The notes: a model not told the origin generated them from the letters alone. Positions 52,334 to 60,769 are shown, counted from the stretch's first letter. The stretch: 64,000 nt of DNA from JBDHWI01 sp964590135 (GCA_964590135.1 CAZPVX010000001.1:124001-188000); one strand, 5' to 3'. Numbers and translations are program-made.

Positions 52334-52683
52334 TATTTCCTCCAGAATATTCACTTCCAGAAATGGTAGGAAGCAAGACGTATCTGGGAGAGTGGCGGGG
52401 GTCATATTCTGGCGTGACGCGCGTCATGCGGTGCGCCGGCTCGTTCAACGCCCATTTTCAAGTCGCTAACCGCCTGCGCTTGCGGTATAATCGCCCAGTC
52501 TGTAGAGATCATCCAGGGATTGTTTCGTCAGTTGCTTCCTCCAGTTGCCTCGGTATCCGCATCGTCGCTTTTCTGTGAGATTGAACCATTGCGAATCATT
52601 TGCCAAGGGTCCTACTTTTCTCATCGCCGGTCAAAACTCGGCGCAACTTTCTGTGTGTCTGATCTGTTAGGAGGATCAACCGA
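52334..52683. promoter_or_regulatory. 350-nt divergent region: macA-like promoter side and long leader of the RRM gene
   Basis: No gene seen. Plus strand: TATAAT at 52486-52491 predicts a start near 52498 and a leader of about 185 nt before the RRM gene; long leaders are typical of cold-responsive RNA-binding protein genes. Minus strand: TATTCT close to the adaptor start (near 52343) could serve the MacA-like gene. No promoter-quality -35 stands out on either side. Confidence 0.45.
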
Positions 52684-53016
52684 ATGAACAACAAACTGTA
52701 TGTGGGCAATCTTTCGTATAACACGACCGAAGCAACCCTGCGCGACCTGTTCAGCCAGGCCGGCAACATCCGCTCGGTGAGCGTGATGATGGATCGCGTA
52801 ACCAACCAGCCGCGCGGCTTCGCCTTCGTGGAGATGGAGACGCCCGCTGAGGCCCTCAAGGCGATCCAACTGTGCAACGGCCAGGAAGTGGATGGCCGCG
52901 CGTTGAAGGTGAATGAGGCTCGCCCACCCGAACAGCGCAGCAATGGTGGTGGCTACAAGGACAACAATCGCGGCGGCTACAACCGCAACGATCGCCGCAA
53001 CAACGACCGCTACTAG
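52684..53016 (+). CDS. RRM RNA-binding protein with Gly/Asn/Arg tail
   Basis: 110 residues. One RNA recognition motif: RNP2 LYVGNLS (5-11) and RNP1 RGFAFVEM (44-51), as in cyanobacterial and Chloroflexota Rbp proteins. The tail (about 83-110) is rich in Gly, Asn and Arg like eukaryotic glycine-rich RNA-binding proteins. Strong Shine-Dalgarno (TAGGAGGA). Probable RNA chaperone, cold-inducible by analogy. A terminator follows. Confidence 0.95.
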   Translation: MNNKLYVGNLSYNTTEATLRDLFSQAGNIRSVSVMMDRVTNQPRGFAFVEMETPAEALKAIQLCNGQEVDGRALKVNEARPPEQRSNGGGYKDNNRGGYNRNDRRNNDRY

Positions 53017-53040
53017 ACCGGCCGTTCGTCCAGAATTGGA

Positions 53041-53070
53041 AAACGCCCCGCGTCATTGCGGGGCGTTTTT
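53041..53070 (+). terminator. Terminator of the RRM gene
   Basis: 11-bp stem AAACGCCCCGC (53041-53051) / GCGGGGCGTTT (53058-53068) plus two more T. Confidence 0.9.
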
Positions 53071-53107
53071 AGACCAAGCGGTTCTTTCCATTTGCTCAGG
53101 AGGTAAT

Positions 53108-53410
53108 TTGAACAGAAGCACCAAGCCCAAGTCCATTGCGCTCAGCAACAACGCGCAGCGTGTCTATCGCACGTACGAAGACTGGGAATCCGAGCAAAAA
53201 CGCGACACTCGCAGCCCCGAGGAGCGCGGCATCAAAGTCGGCTCATCGGTGATGTGGCGGCATCGCACCGGCAACGGCATCATCGTCACAGACCGCGCCC
53301 AGGTGACGGCAATCAACAACGAGCGCATCACCTTGCAGGTGAAGGATGTGCGTGAGCACTCAGTCGAGGTTCACATCAATGAGATCGTGACCGCTGACGA
53401 GAGCCGCTAA
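53108..53410 (+). CDS. 100-residue protein, unknown, beta-barrel-like C-terminus
   Basis: Starts at TTG 53108 with AGGAGG 4 nt upstream; the frame runs upstream through the terminator and is not used there. Residues 1-42 are basic and polar; GIKVGSSVMWRHRTGNGIIVTDRAQVT ... ITLQVKDVREHSVEVHINEIV looks like a small SH3/KOW-type barrel. Not recognised. Its stop overlaps the stop of the convergent glycosyltransferase gene by 3 nt. Proximity to the RRM gene hints at RNA-related use, but this is inference. Confidence 0.6.
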   Translation: MNRSTKPKSIALSNNAQRVYRTYEDWESEQKRDTRSPEERGIKVGSSVMWRHRTGNGIIVTDRAQVTAINNERITLQVKDVREHSVEVHINEIVTADESR

Positions 53411-54552
53411 TTGCCCAGCGCTTCGCGATACACCGCTTCCACTCGATCCACCATCTTCTCGCGCGTGAAATGCGCTTCGACGCGCCGGCGGGCAGCTTCA
53501 CTCATGCGCCGGCGCAAATCGGCATCGCGTAGCTTTTCGACGGCGCTCGCCAGCGCATCCGGATCCATCGGCGGCACGACGAGGCCGGTGACTTCATGCT
53601 CATTCACCCAACTGGTCGCGCTGCCCACCTCGGTGGTGATCAGCGGCAGCCCACATGCCATCGCCTCCAGGTTCACAATGCCGAACGCCTCGGCACGCGA
53701 GTTTGAGGGCAGCACGAACACATCAGCGGCAGCGTAGTGCGCCGGCAACGCCTCCTGTCCCACCTGCCCCAAAAACGTGACGCGATGCTCAACGCCGAGC
53801 GATGCTGCAATCGCCTCCCATGCCTGTCGCATCGCGCCGACGCCGGCGATCGCCACGATTACATCGGCCAGTTGCGGCAACGCGCGAATGAGCGTGTCAA
53901 AGGACTTGTAATAGCGCAACTGCCCCACACACAACAGCACCAGCGGATTTGTCAGCGCGGCGCGCTGTGACCATGCGGTCCGCAATTCTGCCGCACGTTG
54001 CTGCACCGCCGGCGTCATCTGCTGGAAATGGGCAAGGTCGATGCCGTACGGCACCACCTGACACTTGGGCAGGGCATCCCGCAGCCAGGGCGAGGTGCGC
54101 GCATAGGCCTCACTGGTTGAGATGATGCGGTCGGCCCTTGCAATGACACGGCGCAGCACCGGCGCATACATTCTCAGGAGCGTCTTCTGCCGCACGATAT
54201 CGCTGTGCCAGGTCAAAACCGTCTTCTGGGCACGACCAAAATAAAGATTGCACGCTTCACCGATGGGATACGGCGCGTGCAAATGCGCAATGTCCGCGCC
54301 GGCGGTCTCCTCGTTTACCGCCTTGCCAAAGCGCAGGCTGATCGGCGCAGATTGCACATTCAGCTGGCGCGGCGTCTTCACCACTCGCACGCCGTTCACC
54401 ACCTCCTCGCTTGCAGGTTTGCTGGCCAGTTGCGTCACCAGCGCCGTGACCGCATGCCCGCGGCCGGCTTGGGCCTCTGCCAGTTGCTTGATGTGGTTCT
54501 CGATCCCTCCCAGCACCGGAAAATAATCTTTATAGATGTGAACGATGCGCAT
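53407..54552 (-). CDS. GT4-family glycosyltransferase
   Basis: 381 residues of GT-B fold. N-terminal IVHIYKDYFPVLGGIENHIKQLAE (acceptor domain), C-terminal LLCVGQLRYYKSFDTLIRALPQL, VFVLPSNSRAEAFGIVNLEAMACGLPLITTEVGS with the ExFG-x4-E retaining motif. Closest to PimB/mannosyl- or glucosyltransferases using GDP- or UDP-sugars. Third gene of the Dpm-GT4-GT4 set, 27 nt after the second. Confidence 0.93.
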   Translation of the reverse strand: MRIVHIYKDYFPVLGGIENHIKQLAEAQAGRGHAVTALVTQLASKPASEEVVNGVRVVKTPRQLNVQSAPISLRFGKAVNEETAGADIAHLHAPYPIGEACNLYFGRAQKTVLTWHSDIVRQKTLLRMYAPVLRRVIARADRIISTSEAYARTSPWLRDALPKCQVVPYGIDLAHFQQMTPAVQQRAAELRTAWSQRAALTNPLVLLCVGQLRYYKSFDTLIRALPQLADVIVAIAGVGAMRQAWEAIAASLGVEHRVTFLGQVGQEALPAHYAAADVFVLPSNSRAEAFGIVNLEAMACGLPLITTEVGSATSWVNEHEVTGLVVPPMDPDALASAVEKLRDADLRRRMSEAARRRVEAHFTREKMVDRVEAVYREALGN

Positions 54553-54579
54553 GACGCCTGTCGGTTTACGACAGACACG

Positions 54580-55746
54580 TCACGTGTTTGTCGTCAATGA
54601 CCGATAGGCATCGATTGTAAGCTGTGCGGTCTTCTGCCAGCTGAAGGTTGCGGCCTGTTGCAGGCTGCGCCGGCGCATGGCACTGCGCAACGATGCGTCG
54701 CGCAACACGCGCAAACAGGCTTGCGCAATTTCATCGGGGCTGGTCGGATCGAATAGCAGCGCCGCAGCGCCGGCGACCTCCGGCATGGCCGACGTGTTCG
54801 AGCAGGCCACCGGCGCGCCGCACGCCATCGCCTCCAGCGGCGTCAGCCCAAATCCCTCATACAGCGAGGGAAACACAAACAGGTCGCACGCCGAATAGAG
54901 TGCCGCCGCCTGCGCATCGCTAACCGCGCCGGCGAAGCGCACATGCCGCTCCAACCCCAGCGCCTTCACCCGCTGTTGTGCCAGGAAGTAGCGCGGGTCA
55001 ACATGGCCGGCGATCACGAGGACTGGTGAATCTATTTGCTGGCTTGCCTCTGACGAGGTCCCTTCGCAATCGCCAACCACCTTCGCCCACGCCTCCACCA
55101 AGCGCGCGAGATTTTTGTGCGGTTTGTTGCTGGCGAGGTATAGGGTAAAAGGACGGCGGATGTTCATAGCTGCAAGCGTGGCATCCTGCTCAGCAACGCT
55201 GCGCGGTGCAAAAGCTGGATCAGCGGCCTCAGGAATCACGACCACTCTGCCGCGCGTCACAGGGAAGTATCGCTCGATGTCCCTGGCGCCGCTGCGCGAG
55301 ACGGCGATCACACAGCGCGAGGCGCGAATAGCGAGCGCGTTCAGCATGCGGTTGGCGATGCGCGCCAACGCAGAAGCGGCCACCTCGGGATGCGCCAGCA
55401 GCAATACATCATGGATGGTGGTGAGCGATGGCGCCGAAGTCGCCACTGGCCGCATATAGTAGGGGAAGTGCGCGATGGAGTTCGCCGGCAGATGCGGCAG
55501 CCGGCCAGCCAGGTTGCTCAACCCAAACAGCGGCACGCGCCATTCCTGCCAGGAGACTTGCGGATGTTGCATTTCACGCAAGCTCTGCAAAGGCAGACGC
55601 GCGGATGGCGTGGATGGATCATGCAGCGCGATGAGTCGTTCGCCAGGTCGCAACTCCGCCGGCAGGGTTGCCAGCAGATTGAACGCGTAGCGCCCGATGC
55701 CGGGGAAGTGATCTTGAATCACGCGCGCATCGAAGAGAAAATTCAC
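54580..55746 (-). CDS. GT4-family glycosyltransferase, second
   Basis: 388 residues, GT-B fold: MNFLFDARVIQDHFPGIGRYAFNL, FTLYLASNKPHKNLARLVEAW, LFVFPSLYEGFGLTPLEAMACGAPVACSNTSAMPEVAG. The EGFGLTPLEAMA motif is typical for mannosyltransferases of the MtfB kind. The start is GTG 55746, overlapping the stop of the Dpm gene by GTGA. Confidence 0.93.
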   Translation of the reverse strand: MNFLFDARVIQDHFPGIGRYAFNLLATLPAELRPGERLIALHDPSTPSARLPLQSLREMQHPQVSWQEWRVPLFGLSNLAGRLPHLPANSIAHFPYYMRPVATSAPSLTTIHDVLLLAHPEVAASALARIANRMLNALAIRASRCVIAVSRSGARDIERYFPVTRGRVVVIPEAADPAFAPRSVAEQDATLAAMNIRRPFTLYLASNKPHKNLARLVEAWAKVVGDCEGTSSEASQQIDSPVLVIAGHVDPRYFLAQQRVKALGLERHVRFAGAVSDAQAAALYSACDLFVFPSLYEGFGLTPLEAMACGAPVACSNTSAMPEVAGAAALLFDPTSPDEIAQACLRVLRDASLRSAMRRRSLQQAATFSWQKTAQLTIDAYRSLTTNT

Positions 55747-56471
55747 AGCCCGCGCCTCACCCCAAACAGTTTGTCGCGCACCCGCCGATAGGTGAGTCGC
55801 ACAACGGTATAGCCGGCCTTGAAGATCTCGCGCGAAGAGATTTTTGACTTGCCGCGCACGCGATCTTCAAAGATGATCGGCACCTCGGCGATGCTGAAGC
55901 CGTAGCCCTGCACGTGGTTCAGCATCTCGGTGAGAAAGGAATAGCCGTTGGAGAAGATGGCGTCGATCGGCACAGTGCGCAGCACCTGCGCGCGATACAG
56001 GCGGAAACCGGCGGTGCAGTCGCGCGGCTTAAGGCCAAGCGCGATGCGTGCCGCGGCGTTGGCGGTTTTGCTCATCAGCCGGCGATACATCGGATACAGC
56101 ACGTCGCCGCCGGGCACGTAGCGCGAGCCAATGACCAGATCGTATTGCCTGATCTTCTCCAGCATGGCCGGGATGTACTTTGGATGATGCGAGAAATCCG
56201 CGTCCATCGTCAGCGCGGCATCAAAGCCATGATCGAGCGCGAAGTGAAAGCCGGCGACGTAGGCTGTGCCGAGGCCAAGCTTGCCGGCGCGATGCACGAC
56301 CTGCACACGAGGCTCACGCGCCGCCCATTCGTCAGCGATGCGGCCAGTGCCGTCTGGCGAGTTGTCATCGACGACACACACACTCAACGCCGGCAGCTTG
56401 AGCAACTCTGGGATGAGCAGGGAGATATTATCCGCCTCGTTGTAGGTGGGCAGCACGACGATGACACGCAT
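55743..56471 (-). CDS. Polyprenyl-phosphate mannose (Dpm1-like) synthase
   Basis: 242-residue GT2 enzyme making polyprenyl-phosphate sugar from GDP-mannose: VVLPTYNEADNI, CVVDDNSPDGTGRIADEW, MDADFSHHPKYIPAML (DxD-like), GSRYVPGGDV, DCTAGFRLYR and FEDRVRGKSKI. There is no C-terminal membrane domain, as in soluble Dpm1. Its product is a donor for GT-C enzymes such as the one at 18081. ATG at 56471. Confidence 0.95.
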   Translation of the reverse strand: MRVIVVLPTYNEADNISLLIPELLKLPALSVCVVDDNSPDGTGRIADEWAAREPRVQVVHRAGKLGLGTAYVAGFHFALDHGFDAALTMDADFSHHPKYIPAMLEKIRQYDLVIGSRYVPGGDVLYPMYRRLMSKTANAAARIALGLKPRDCTAGFRLYRAQVLRTVPIDAIFSNGYSFLTEMLNHVQGYGFSIAEVPIIFEDRVRGKSKISSREIFKAGYTVVRLTYRRVRDKLFGVRRGL

Positions 56472-56637
56472 GTGGATGGATGATTTTGGATTCTCGACTA
56501 CGGATTGCCGGTGACGAGCGTTTTTATCACATCAACTTCAACGCAGCATGCTCCGCTCCAATGCGATTGTACGGGATGCGGCTCGACGCAAGCGGAATCC
56601 GTGAACGAATTGCGTCCACCGAGAAAACAGCAGTTGG

Positions 56638-56666
56638 TTGACAAGCGCATTCCCCCAATTTATAAT
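56638..56666 (+). promoter_or_regulatory. Consensus sigma-70 promoter of the ArsR-DUF2087 gene
   Basis: TTGACA (56638-56643), exactly 17 nt, TATAAT (56661-56666): a perfect consensus, the strongest promoter in the window. Confidence 0.95.
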
Positions 56667-56668
56667 GT

Positions 56669-56686
56669 TATGCGTATATACGCATA
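56669..56686 (+). promoter_or_regulatory. 18-bp perfect palindrome at the transcript start (operator)
   Basis: TATGCGTATATACGCATA, directly after the -10 and overlapping the expected start site. Size and form (ATA-rich centre) match ArsR-family operators; it would allow autorepression. Confidence 0.8.
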
Positions 56687-56701
56687 TCAGGATAAATAAA
56701 C

Positions 56702-57373
56702 ATGAGCAATTCCACTTCTCCACCCGGCGCGCGCCGGCTTCGCACCGCGCCGATTCAACGCGCCGAAGTGCTCGGGCCGCTGAGCGCGCTGGCCGACGAC
56801 ATGCGGCTGCGGCTGCTGGAGCTGCTGGCGGCAAATGGCGAGATGCGCGGGCAGGACCTGGTTGCACAGATGGACGTGAGCCAGCCGAATGTGTCGCGAC
56901 ATCTGCAACATCTGGTCAGGGCCGGCCTGGTGGAAGTGCGCCGCGCCGGCGACGCCAATAAACTGTATCGTCTCAAGGTCGACGGTGTGCGCAGTCTCTT
57001 CGGCAAGCTCGACCAGCTCCTCAGCGAAGAGAACGCCAAAGCTGTCATGGCACAGCAGGTCGAGCACGCCCAGCGCATCGCTGCGATCGCCGCCTTCCCG
57101 CCCGACTTGCAGCCGTTTGTGGACGCTGATGGGCGCGTGACGAAATTCTCGACCAAGCCGAAGGAGCAGAAGCCGGTGCTGCTGTACCTGCTTGGCAAGT
57201 TTATGCCGGGCCGGCGCTACACCGAACGTGAGGCCACGCAGTTGATTACGTCGTGGCTGACGCCGGCGAAGTCGCGCTTCGACATCGATGCCGTCACCTT
57301 GCGCCGCGCGCTGGTCGAGGAGTTAGGCCTGCAGCGCGCGAAGAATGGTTCGGTATATTGGCGGGAAGCGTAA
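56702..57373 (+). CDS. ArsR-type winged helix fused to DUF2087
   Basis: 223 residues. Residues 20-105: ArsR HTH (VLGPLSALADDMRLRLLELLAANG, VAQMDVSQPNVSRHLQHLVRAGLVEVRR). Residues 140-221: DUF2087 (GRVTKFSTKPKEQKPVLLYL, FMPGRRYTEREATQLITSW, DAVTLRRALVEELGLQRAKNGSVYWR), whose function is unknown. No Cys pair for metal is seen in the recognition helix, so the inducer is not obviously a metal. Controlled by a consensus promoter and the 18-bp palindrome upstream. Confidence 0.9.
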   Translation: MSNSTSPPGARRLRTAPIQRAEVLGPLSALADDMRLRLLELLAANGEMRGQDLVAQMDVSQPNVSRHLQHLVRAGLVEVRRAGDANKLYRLKVDGVRSLFGKLDQLLSEENAKAVMAQQVEHAQRIAAIAAFPPDLQPFVDADGRVTKFSTKPKEQKPVLLYLLGKFMPGRRYTEREATQLITSWLTPAKSRFDIDAVTLRRALVEELGLQRAKNGSVYWREA

Positions 57374-57376
57374 AGA

Positions 57377-57408
57377 AACCTCGCGGGTTTCAGAAAACCC
57401 GCGAGGTT
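57377..57408 (-). terminator. Bidirectional terminator between ArsR-DUF2087 and sigA
   Basis: 14-bp perfect stem 57377-57390 / 57395-57408 with a CAGA loop; on the minus strand (sigA) it is followed by TTTCTTT. Confidence 0.85.
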
Positions 57409-57415
57409 GACTCAC

Positions 57416-58615
57416 TTACAAATAATCTTTCAAATGCCGCGACCTGCGCGGATGTCGCAAGCGTCGCAGGGCCCGCGCCTCGATCTGGCGAATGCGCTCA
57501 CGGGTGAGGCCGAACTTCTGGCCGACCTCCTCAAGGGTGTAACACTTGCCATTCACTAAACCAAAGCGCAGGCGCAAAATGCGTTGCTCGCGCGGGGTGA
57601 GCGTGCTAAGCACCTCTTCGATCTTGCCCTTCAGCAGCTCTTCGTAGACGGTCTGCGCCGGCGATGGCGTGTTCTCGTCTTCCACAAACGAGCCAAACTC
57701 GTTGTCTTCCTCTTCGCCGATCGGCTGCTCCAATGACAGCGGCCGCCACGACACCTTCAGCATCCACTCGACCTGCTCACTGTCCACCCCCAACTCGGTC
57801 GCCACCTCAGTCGGCGTCGGCTGCCGGCCCAGCGCCTGCTCCAACTCGCGCGTGGCTTTGTACAGCCGGCGGATGCGGTCGTTCATGTGCACCGGCACGC
57901 GAATGGTGCGGCTCTGGTCGGCGATGGCGCGGGTGATGGTCTGGCGGATCCACCATGTGGCATATGTGCTGAAGCGAAAGCCGAGCTTGTAGTTGAACTT
58001 CTCGACCGATTTCATCAGGCCGAGGTTGCCCTCTTGAATCAGATCCAGAAATGGCACGCCGCGCCCCATGTATTTCTTGGCGATGCTGACGACGAGGCGG
58101 GTGTTGGCCTTGATGAGGTGTTCGCGCGCCAGCCGGCCCTCCTCGATGTCCTTCTCGATCTGCAGGCGCTCCTTCACACCGATCTTCTCGCCCTTCACAT
58201 TCAAGCGCGTGTGGGCGGCACGGCTGCGCTCGATGGCTTTGGCAAGTCGAATTTCCTCCTCATTGGTCAGCAGCGGCACGCGCGTCATCTCGCGCAGGTA
58301 GAGGCCGATGCCGTCGTCTACGCTGATGCTGGCGAGGTCATCATCGGGTTGCGGAAATACGAAGTCGTCCTCTTCCTCCTCTTCCTCTTCGGCGTCCTCC
58401 AGAATGACGATCTCTGTCTCGTCCTCTTCCTGCGCTACCAAATCCTGCACCAGCACGCCGGCCTCTTCCAGCAGCGTGATCACCTGCTCAATCTGATCGA
58501 AGTTGTCGTCGCCATCGGGCAACAGCTCAAGAATGTCCTCAGTGACAACATAGCCTTGCGTCTCGGCCTTGATGAGCAGAGAGGCGACGATTTGATCTTC
58601 ATCAAACTGCGTCAT
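57416..58615 (-). CDS. sigA: Principal RNA polymerase sigma factor (sigma-70)
   Basis: 399 residues. Region 1.2 GIGLYLREMTRVPLLT; regions 2.1-2.4 with NTRLVVSIAKKYMGRGVPFLDLIQEGNLGLMKSVEKFNYKLGFRFSTYATWWIRQTITRAI split across helices; region 3; region 4.2 TLEEVGQKFGLTRERIRQIEARALRRLRHP. Region 1.1 is short and has a very acidic run (EDAEEEEEEEDD, about 73-84). Region 2.4/4.2 recognise TATAAT/TTGACA, consistent with promoters seen in the window. ATG at 58615; its Shine-Dalgarno (AAGGGAAA) lies inside the end of the DUF177 gene 5 nt upstream. Confidence 0.97.
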   Translation of the reverse strand: MTQFDEDQIVASLLIKAETQGYVVTEDILELLPDGDDNFDQIEQVITLLEEAGVLVQDLVAQEEDETEIVILEDAEEEEEEEDDFVFPQPDDDLASISVDDGIGLYLREMTRVPLLTNEEEIRLAKAIERSRAAHTRLNVKGEKIGVKERLQIEKDIEEGRLAREHLIKANTRLVVSIAKKYMGRGVPFLDLIQEGNLGLMKSVEKFNYKLGFRFSTYATWWIRQTITRAIADQSRTIRVPVHMNDRIRRLYKATRELEQALGRQPTPTEVATELGVDSEQVEWMLKVSWRPLSLEQPIGEEEDNEFGSFVEDENTPSPAQTVYEELLKGKIEEVLSTLTPREQRILRLRFGLVNGKCYTLEEVGQKFGLTRERIRQIEARALRRLRHPRRSRHLKDYL

Positions 58616-58620
58616 GCTGT

Positions 58621-59106
58621 TTATTTCCCTTCCTGTTGCAGGTTGTTCCATTTCACGGACAACCAATCATCATTTTCGTGCAAGACATTCTGGAGCGCGG
58701 GGTCGTCATCGCCGGCATGCGTGGGATCGGTCGGGTTGATCGGAATCGCCATGATGATCTCTTCGCGGATCGTCTCAGTCAGATCGATCCAGCCATCGTC
58801 GCTGATCTGGCGATCAGCCTCGTCGGTGGCGGGGTCGAACGCATCCGGCAGACTATAGAGCAGATCGTCGAGCGGCACGCGCAAACATAAGCCGAAATCT
58901 TGAAGGGTGCGCACATCCTGCACAGGGACCTCAGTTTCCAGCACGCCGTTGACCATGATGGCGCGGTTGAGGCGGGTGAAGGTGAGTGTGCCTCGAAGAA
59001 AATTAACCTGCAGAGCATCATCAAAGCTTGTGGGGCCGCGATCCAGTTGTTCCGTCTGCGTGTTGCCAACCGACCCGCCGATCAATTTGTGAAGCCGGTA
59101 ACGCAT
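58621..59106 (-). CDS. DUF177 (YceD-like) protein
   Basis: 161 residues. LRGTLTFTRLNRAIMVNGVLETEVPVQDVRTLQDFG, LRVPLDDLLYS and IDLTETIREEIIMAIPINP have DUF177 form; YceD relatives usually precede rpmF and are linked to 23S rRNA and L32. The usual Cys of the CxRCL segment and C-terminal Cys residues are missing. rpmF is not here; sigA follows instead with 5 nt in between. TTGACT-17-TAGTAT lies 6 nt before the ATG, suggesting the sigA operon is transcribed as a leaderless mRNA. Confidence 0.75.
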   Translation of the reverse strand: MRYRLHKLIGGSVGNTQTEQLDRGPTSFDDALQVNFLRGTLTFTRLNRAIMVNGVLETEVPVQDVRTLQDFGLCLRVPLDDLLYSLPDAFDPATDEADRQISDDGWIDLTETIREEIIMAIPINPTDPTHAGDDDPALQNVLHENDDWLSVKWNNLQQEGK

Positions 59107-59112
59107 GAAACG

Positions 59113-59141
59113 ATACTAACAGGTCGTCCATTCTCAGTCAA
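59113..59141 (-). promoter_or_regulatory. Promoter of the DUF177-sigA unit, leaderless type
   Basis: Minus-strand TTGACT (59136-59141), 17-nt spacer, TAGTAT (59113-59118), CGTTTC, then ATG at 59106. Confidence 0.65.
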
Positions 59142-59244
59142 CACTTCATCAACAGCTTCTTCACAATCCAGCGCCGGCTTGTTCACAACGCCATAAGTAA
59201 TCTTAAAACTGATGCACAATTTGAGAAATCCAGCCTTTCATCGC

Positions 59245-59273
59245 TTGAGTTGTGCCAAGTGAATGGCTAGAAT
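59245..59273 (+). promoter_or_regulatory. Promoter of dnaA
   Basis: TTGAGT (59245-59250), 17 nt, TAGAAT (59268-59273); leader of about 107 nt. The 280-nt region between the DUF177 gene and dnaA holds this and the opposite promoter but no DnaA-box cluster. Confidence 0.6.
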
Positions 59274-59386
59274 CCGCGTTCCCATCCATTGCGCATGCCG
59301 CAGGCACGCGACAAGATGGCCTACGGCCTCGCAAGCAGCCGCAGGGGGATAATCATTTCTGGAAATTTGGGCATCGAGGGAAGAAC

Positions 59387-60766
59387 ATGAGGCCAGAAGA
59401 AGCATGGCAATCGGTGCTGGGCGAAATTGAAATCGGCATGGGCCGGAGCAGCTACTTGACGTGGCTGAAATCGGCCAAACTCTTGACCTACGAGGATGGC
59501 CAGTTCGTCATTGGTGTGGCGAACGGCTATGCCAAAGAGTGGATTGAGCAGCGCAAACTCACCGACATCAAAAAGATGCTGGGTGAGCGGATGGGTCGCG
59601 GCGTGGATGTGCGGCTGACTGTGATGACGCACAACATGGTCACCTTCTCATCCACAGAGCCGGCCAGGCCTGCTGAGCCGGCGCCTGCAGCGATGCAACA
59701 GGTTTATGCCAACACTCACAGCCCGGCCTCACAGCCATTCACCGACGGCGTGCAGACACGCTATTCGTTTGAAACCTTCGTGGTGGGCAGCGGCAACCGC
59801 ATGGCGCACGCCGCCGCGATGGCCGTGGCGGAAATGCCGGCGGAGCGCTACAACCCGCTCTTTCTCTATGGCGGCTCCGGCCTGGGCAAGACGCACTTGC
59901 TGCATGCAATCGGCAATGCCGCCAAACGGCGCGGCCTCGGCTGCCGTTACGTCACCTCGGAGACCTTCACCAACGAATTGATCAGCGCGATCCGTTCGCA
60001 ATCGCAGGAAGCCTTCCGCAGCAAATATCGCCTGGTGGATGTGCTGCTGATGGACGATGTGCAGTTCATCGCCGGCAAGGAATCCACCCAGGAGGAATTC
60101 TTCCACACCTTCAATGCCTTGCATGGCGCGAACAAGCAGATCGTGATGACAAGTGACCGCGCGCCGAAGATGATGGTGACGCTGGAAGACCGCCTGCGCA
60201 GTCGCTTTGAATGGGGCTTGATGGTCGACATCGCCCCGCCCGATCTGGAAACCCGCATGGCGATCTTGCAGCAAAAGATCGCGCAGATGCCACAAAACAA
60301 CGTGCCGGCGGACGTGATTGAGTTCGTCGCCAAGCAAATCCAGAGCAATGTGCGCGAGTTGGAAGGCGCGCTGACGCGGTTGATTGCCACGAGCGAGATG
60401 ACCGGCCGGCCGATCAGCGTGCAGTTTGCCCGCGACACGCTGGCCGATCTGGTGGGCCGGCGCGCCCGCATCACGCCCTCGCAGGTCATCGAGACCGTCG
60501 CCAAGTTCTACAGCATCTCGGTGCCGGAGATGGTGTCGGCCTCACGCAACAAGGAATTGGTGCAGCCGCGCCAGATCGCCATGTATCTCATCCGCCAGGA
60601 GACCGACGCCTCGCTGCCGGAGATTGGCGGCCTGCTCGGCGGGCGCGACCACACCACCATCATCCATGGCGTCGAGCGCGTGAAGGATCGCCTGGAAAAC
60701 GAGGAGCAACTGCGCCGCGACGTGATGAGCGTGCGCGAGCAGCTCTATCTCAACGTCACCGCATAA
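59387..60766 (+). CDS. dnaA: Chromosomal replication initiator DnaA
   Basis: 459 residues. Domain I (1-85) MRPEEAWQSVLGEIEIGM..., a Pro/Ala-rich domain II, AAA+ domain III with FLYGGSGLGKTHLLHAIGN (Walker A 162-169), LLMDDVQFIAGKE (Walker B), SSDRAPKMM-like sensor and LRSRFEWGLMVDI, and domain IV with ARITPSQVIETVAKFYSI and GGRDHTTIIHGVERV (DnaA-box reading). ATG at 59387 has GAGGG 6 nt upstream. The frame opens at 59252 but lacks family similarity there. Neither dnaN, recF nor rpmH is adjacent. Confidence 0.97.
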   Translation: MRPEEAWQSVLGEIEIGMGRSSYLTWLKSAKLLTYEDGQFVIGVANGYAKEWIEQRKLTDIKKMLGERMGRGVDVRLTVMTHNMVTFSSTEPARPAEPAPAAMQQVYANTHSPASQPFTDGVQTRYSFETFVVGSGNRMAHAAAMAVAEMPAERYNPLFLYGGSGLGKTHLLHAIGNAAKRRGLGCRYVTSETFTNELISAIRSQSQEAFRSKYRLVDVLLMDDVQFIAGKESTQEEFFHTFNALHGANKQIVMTSDRAPKMMVTLEDRLRSRFEWGLMVDIAPPDLETRMAILQQKIAQMPQNNVPADVIEFVAKQIQSNVRELEGALTRLIATSEMTGRPISVQFARDTLADLVGRRARITPSQVIETVAKFYSISVPEMVSASRNKELVQPRQIAMYLIRQETDASLPEIGGLLGGRDHTTIIHGVERVKDRLENEEQLRRDVMSVREQLYLNVTA

Positions 60767-60769
60767 CAA

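Noticed and set aside
59107..59386. Replication origin next to dnaA
   Set aside because: No TTATCCACA-like boxes in a cluster and no AT-rich unwinding region; only a promoter pair is seen.
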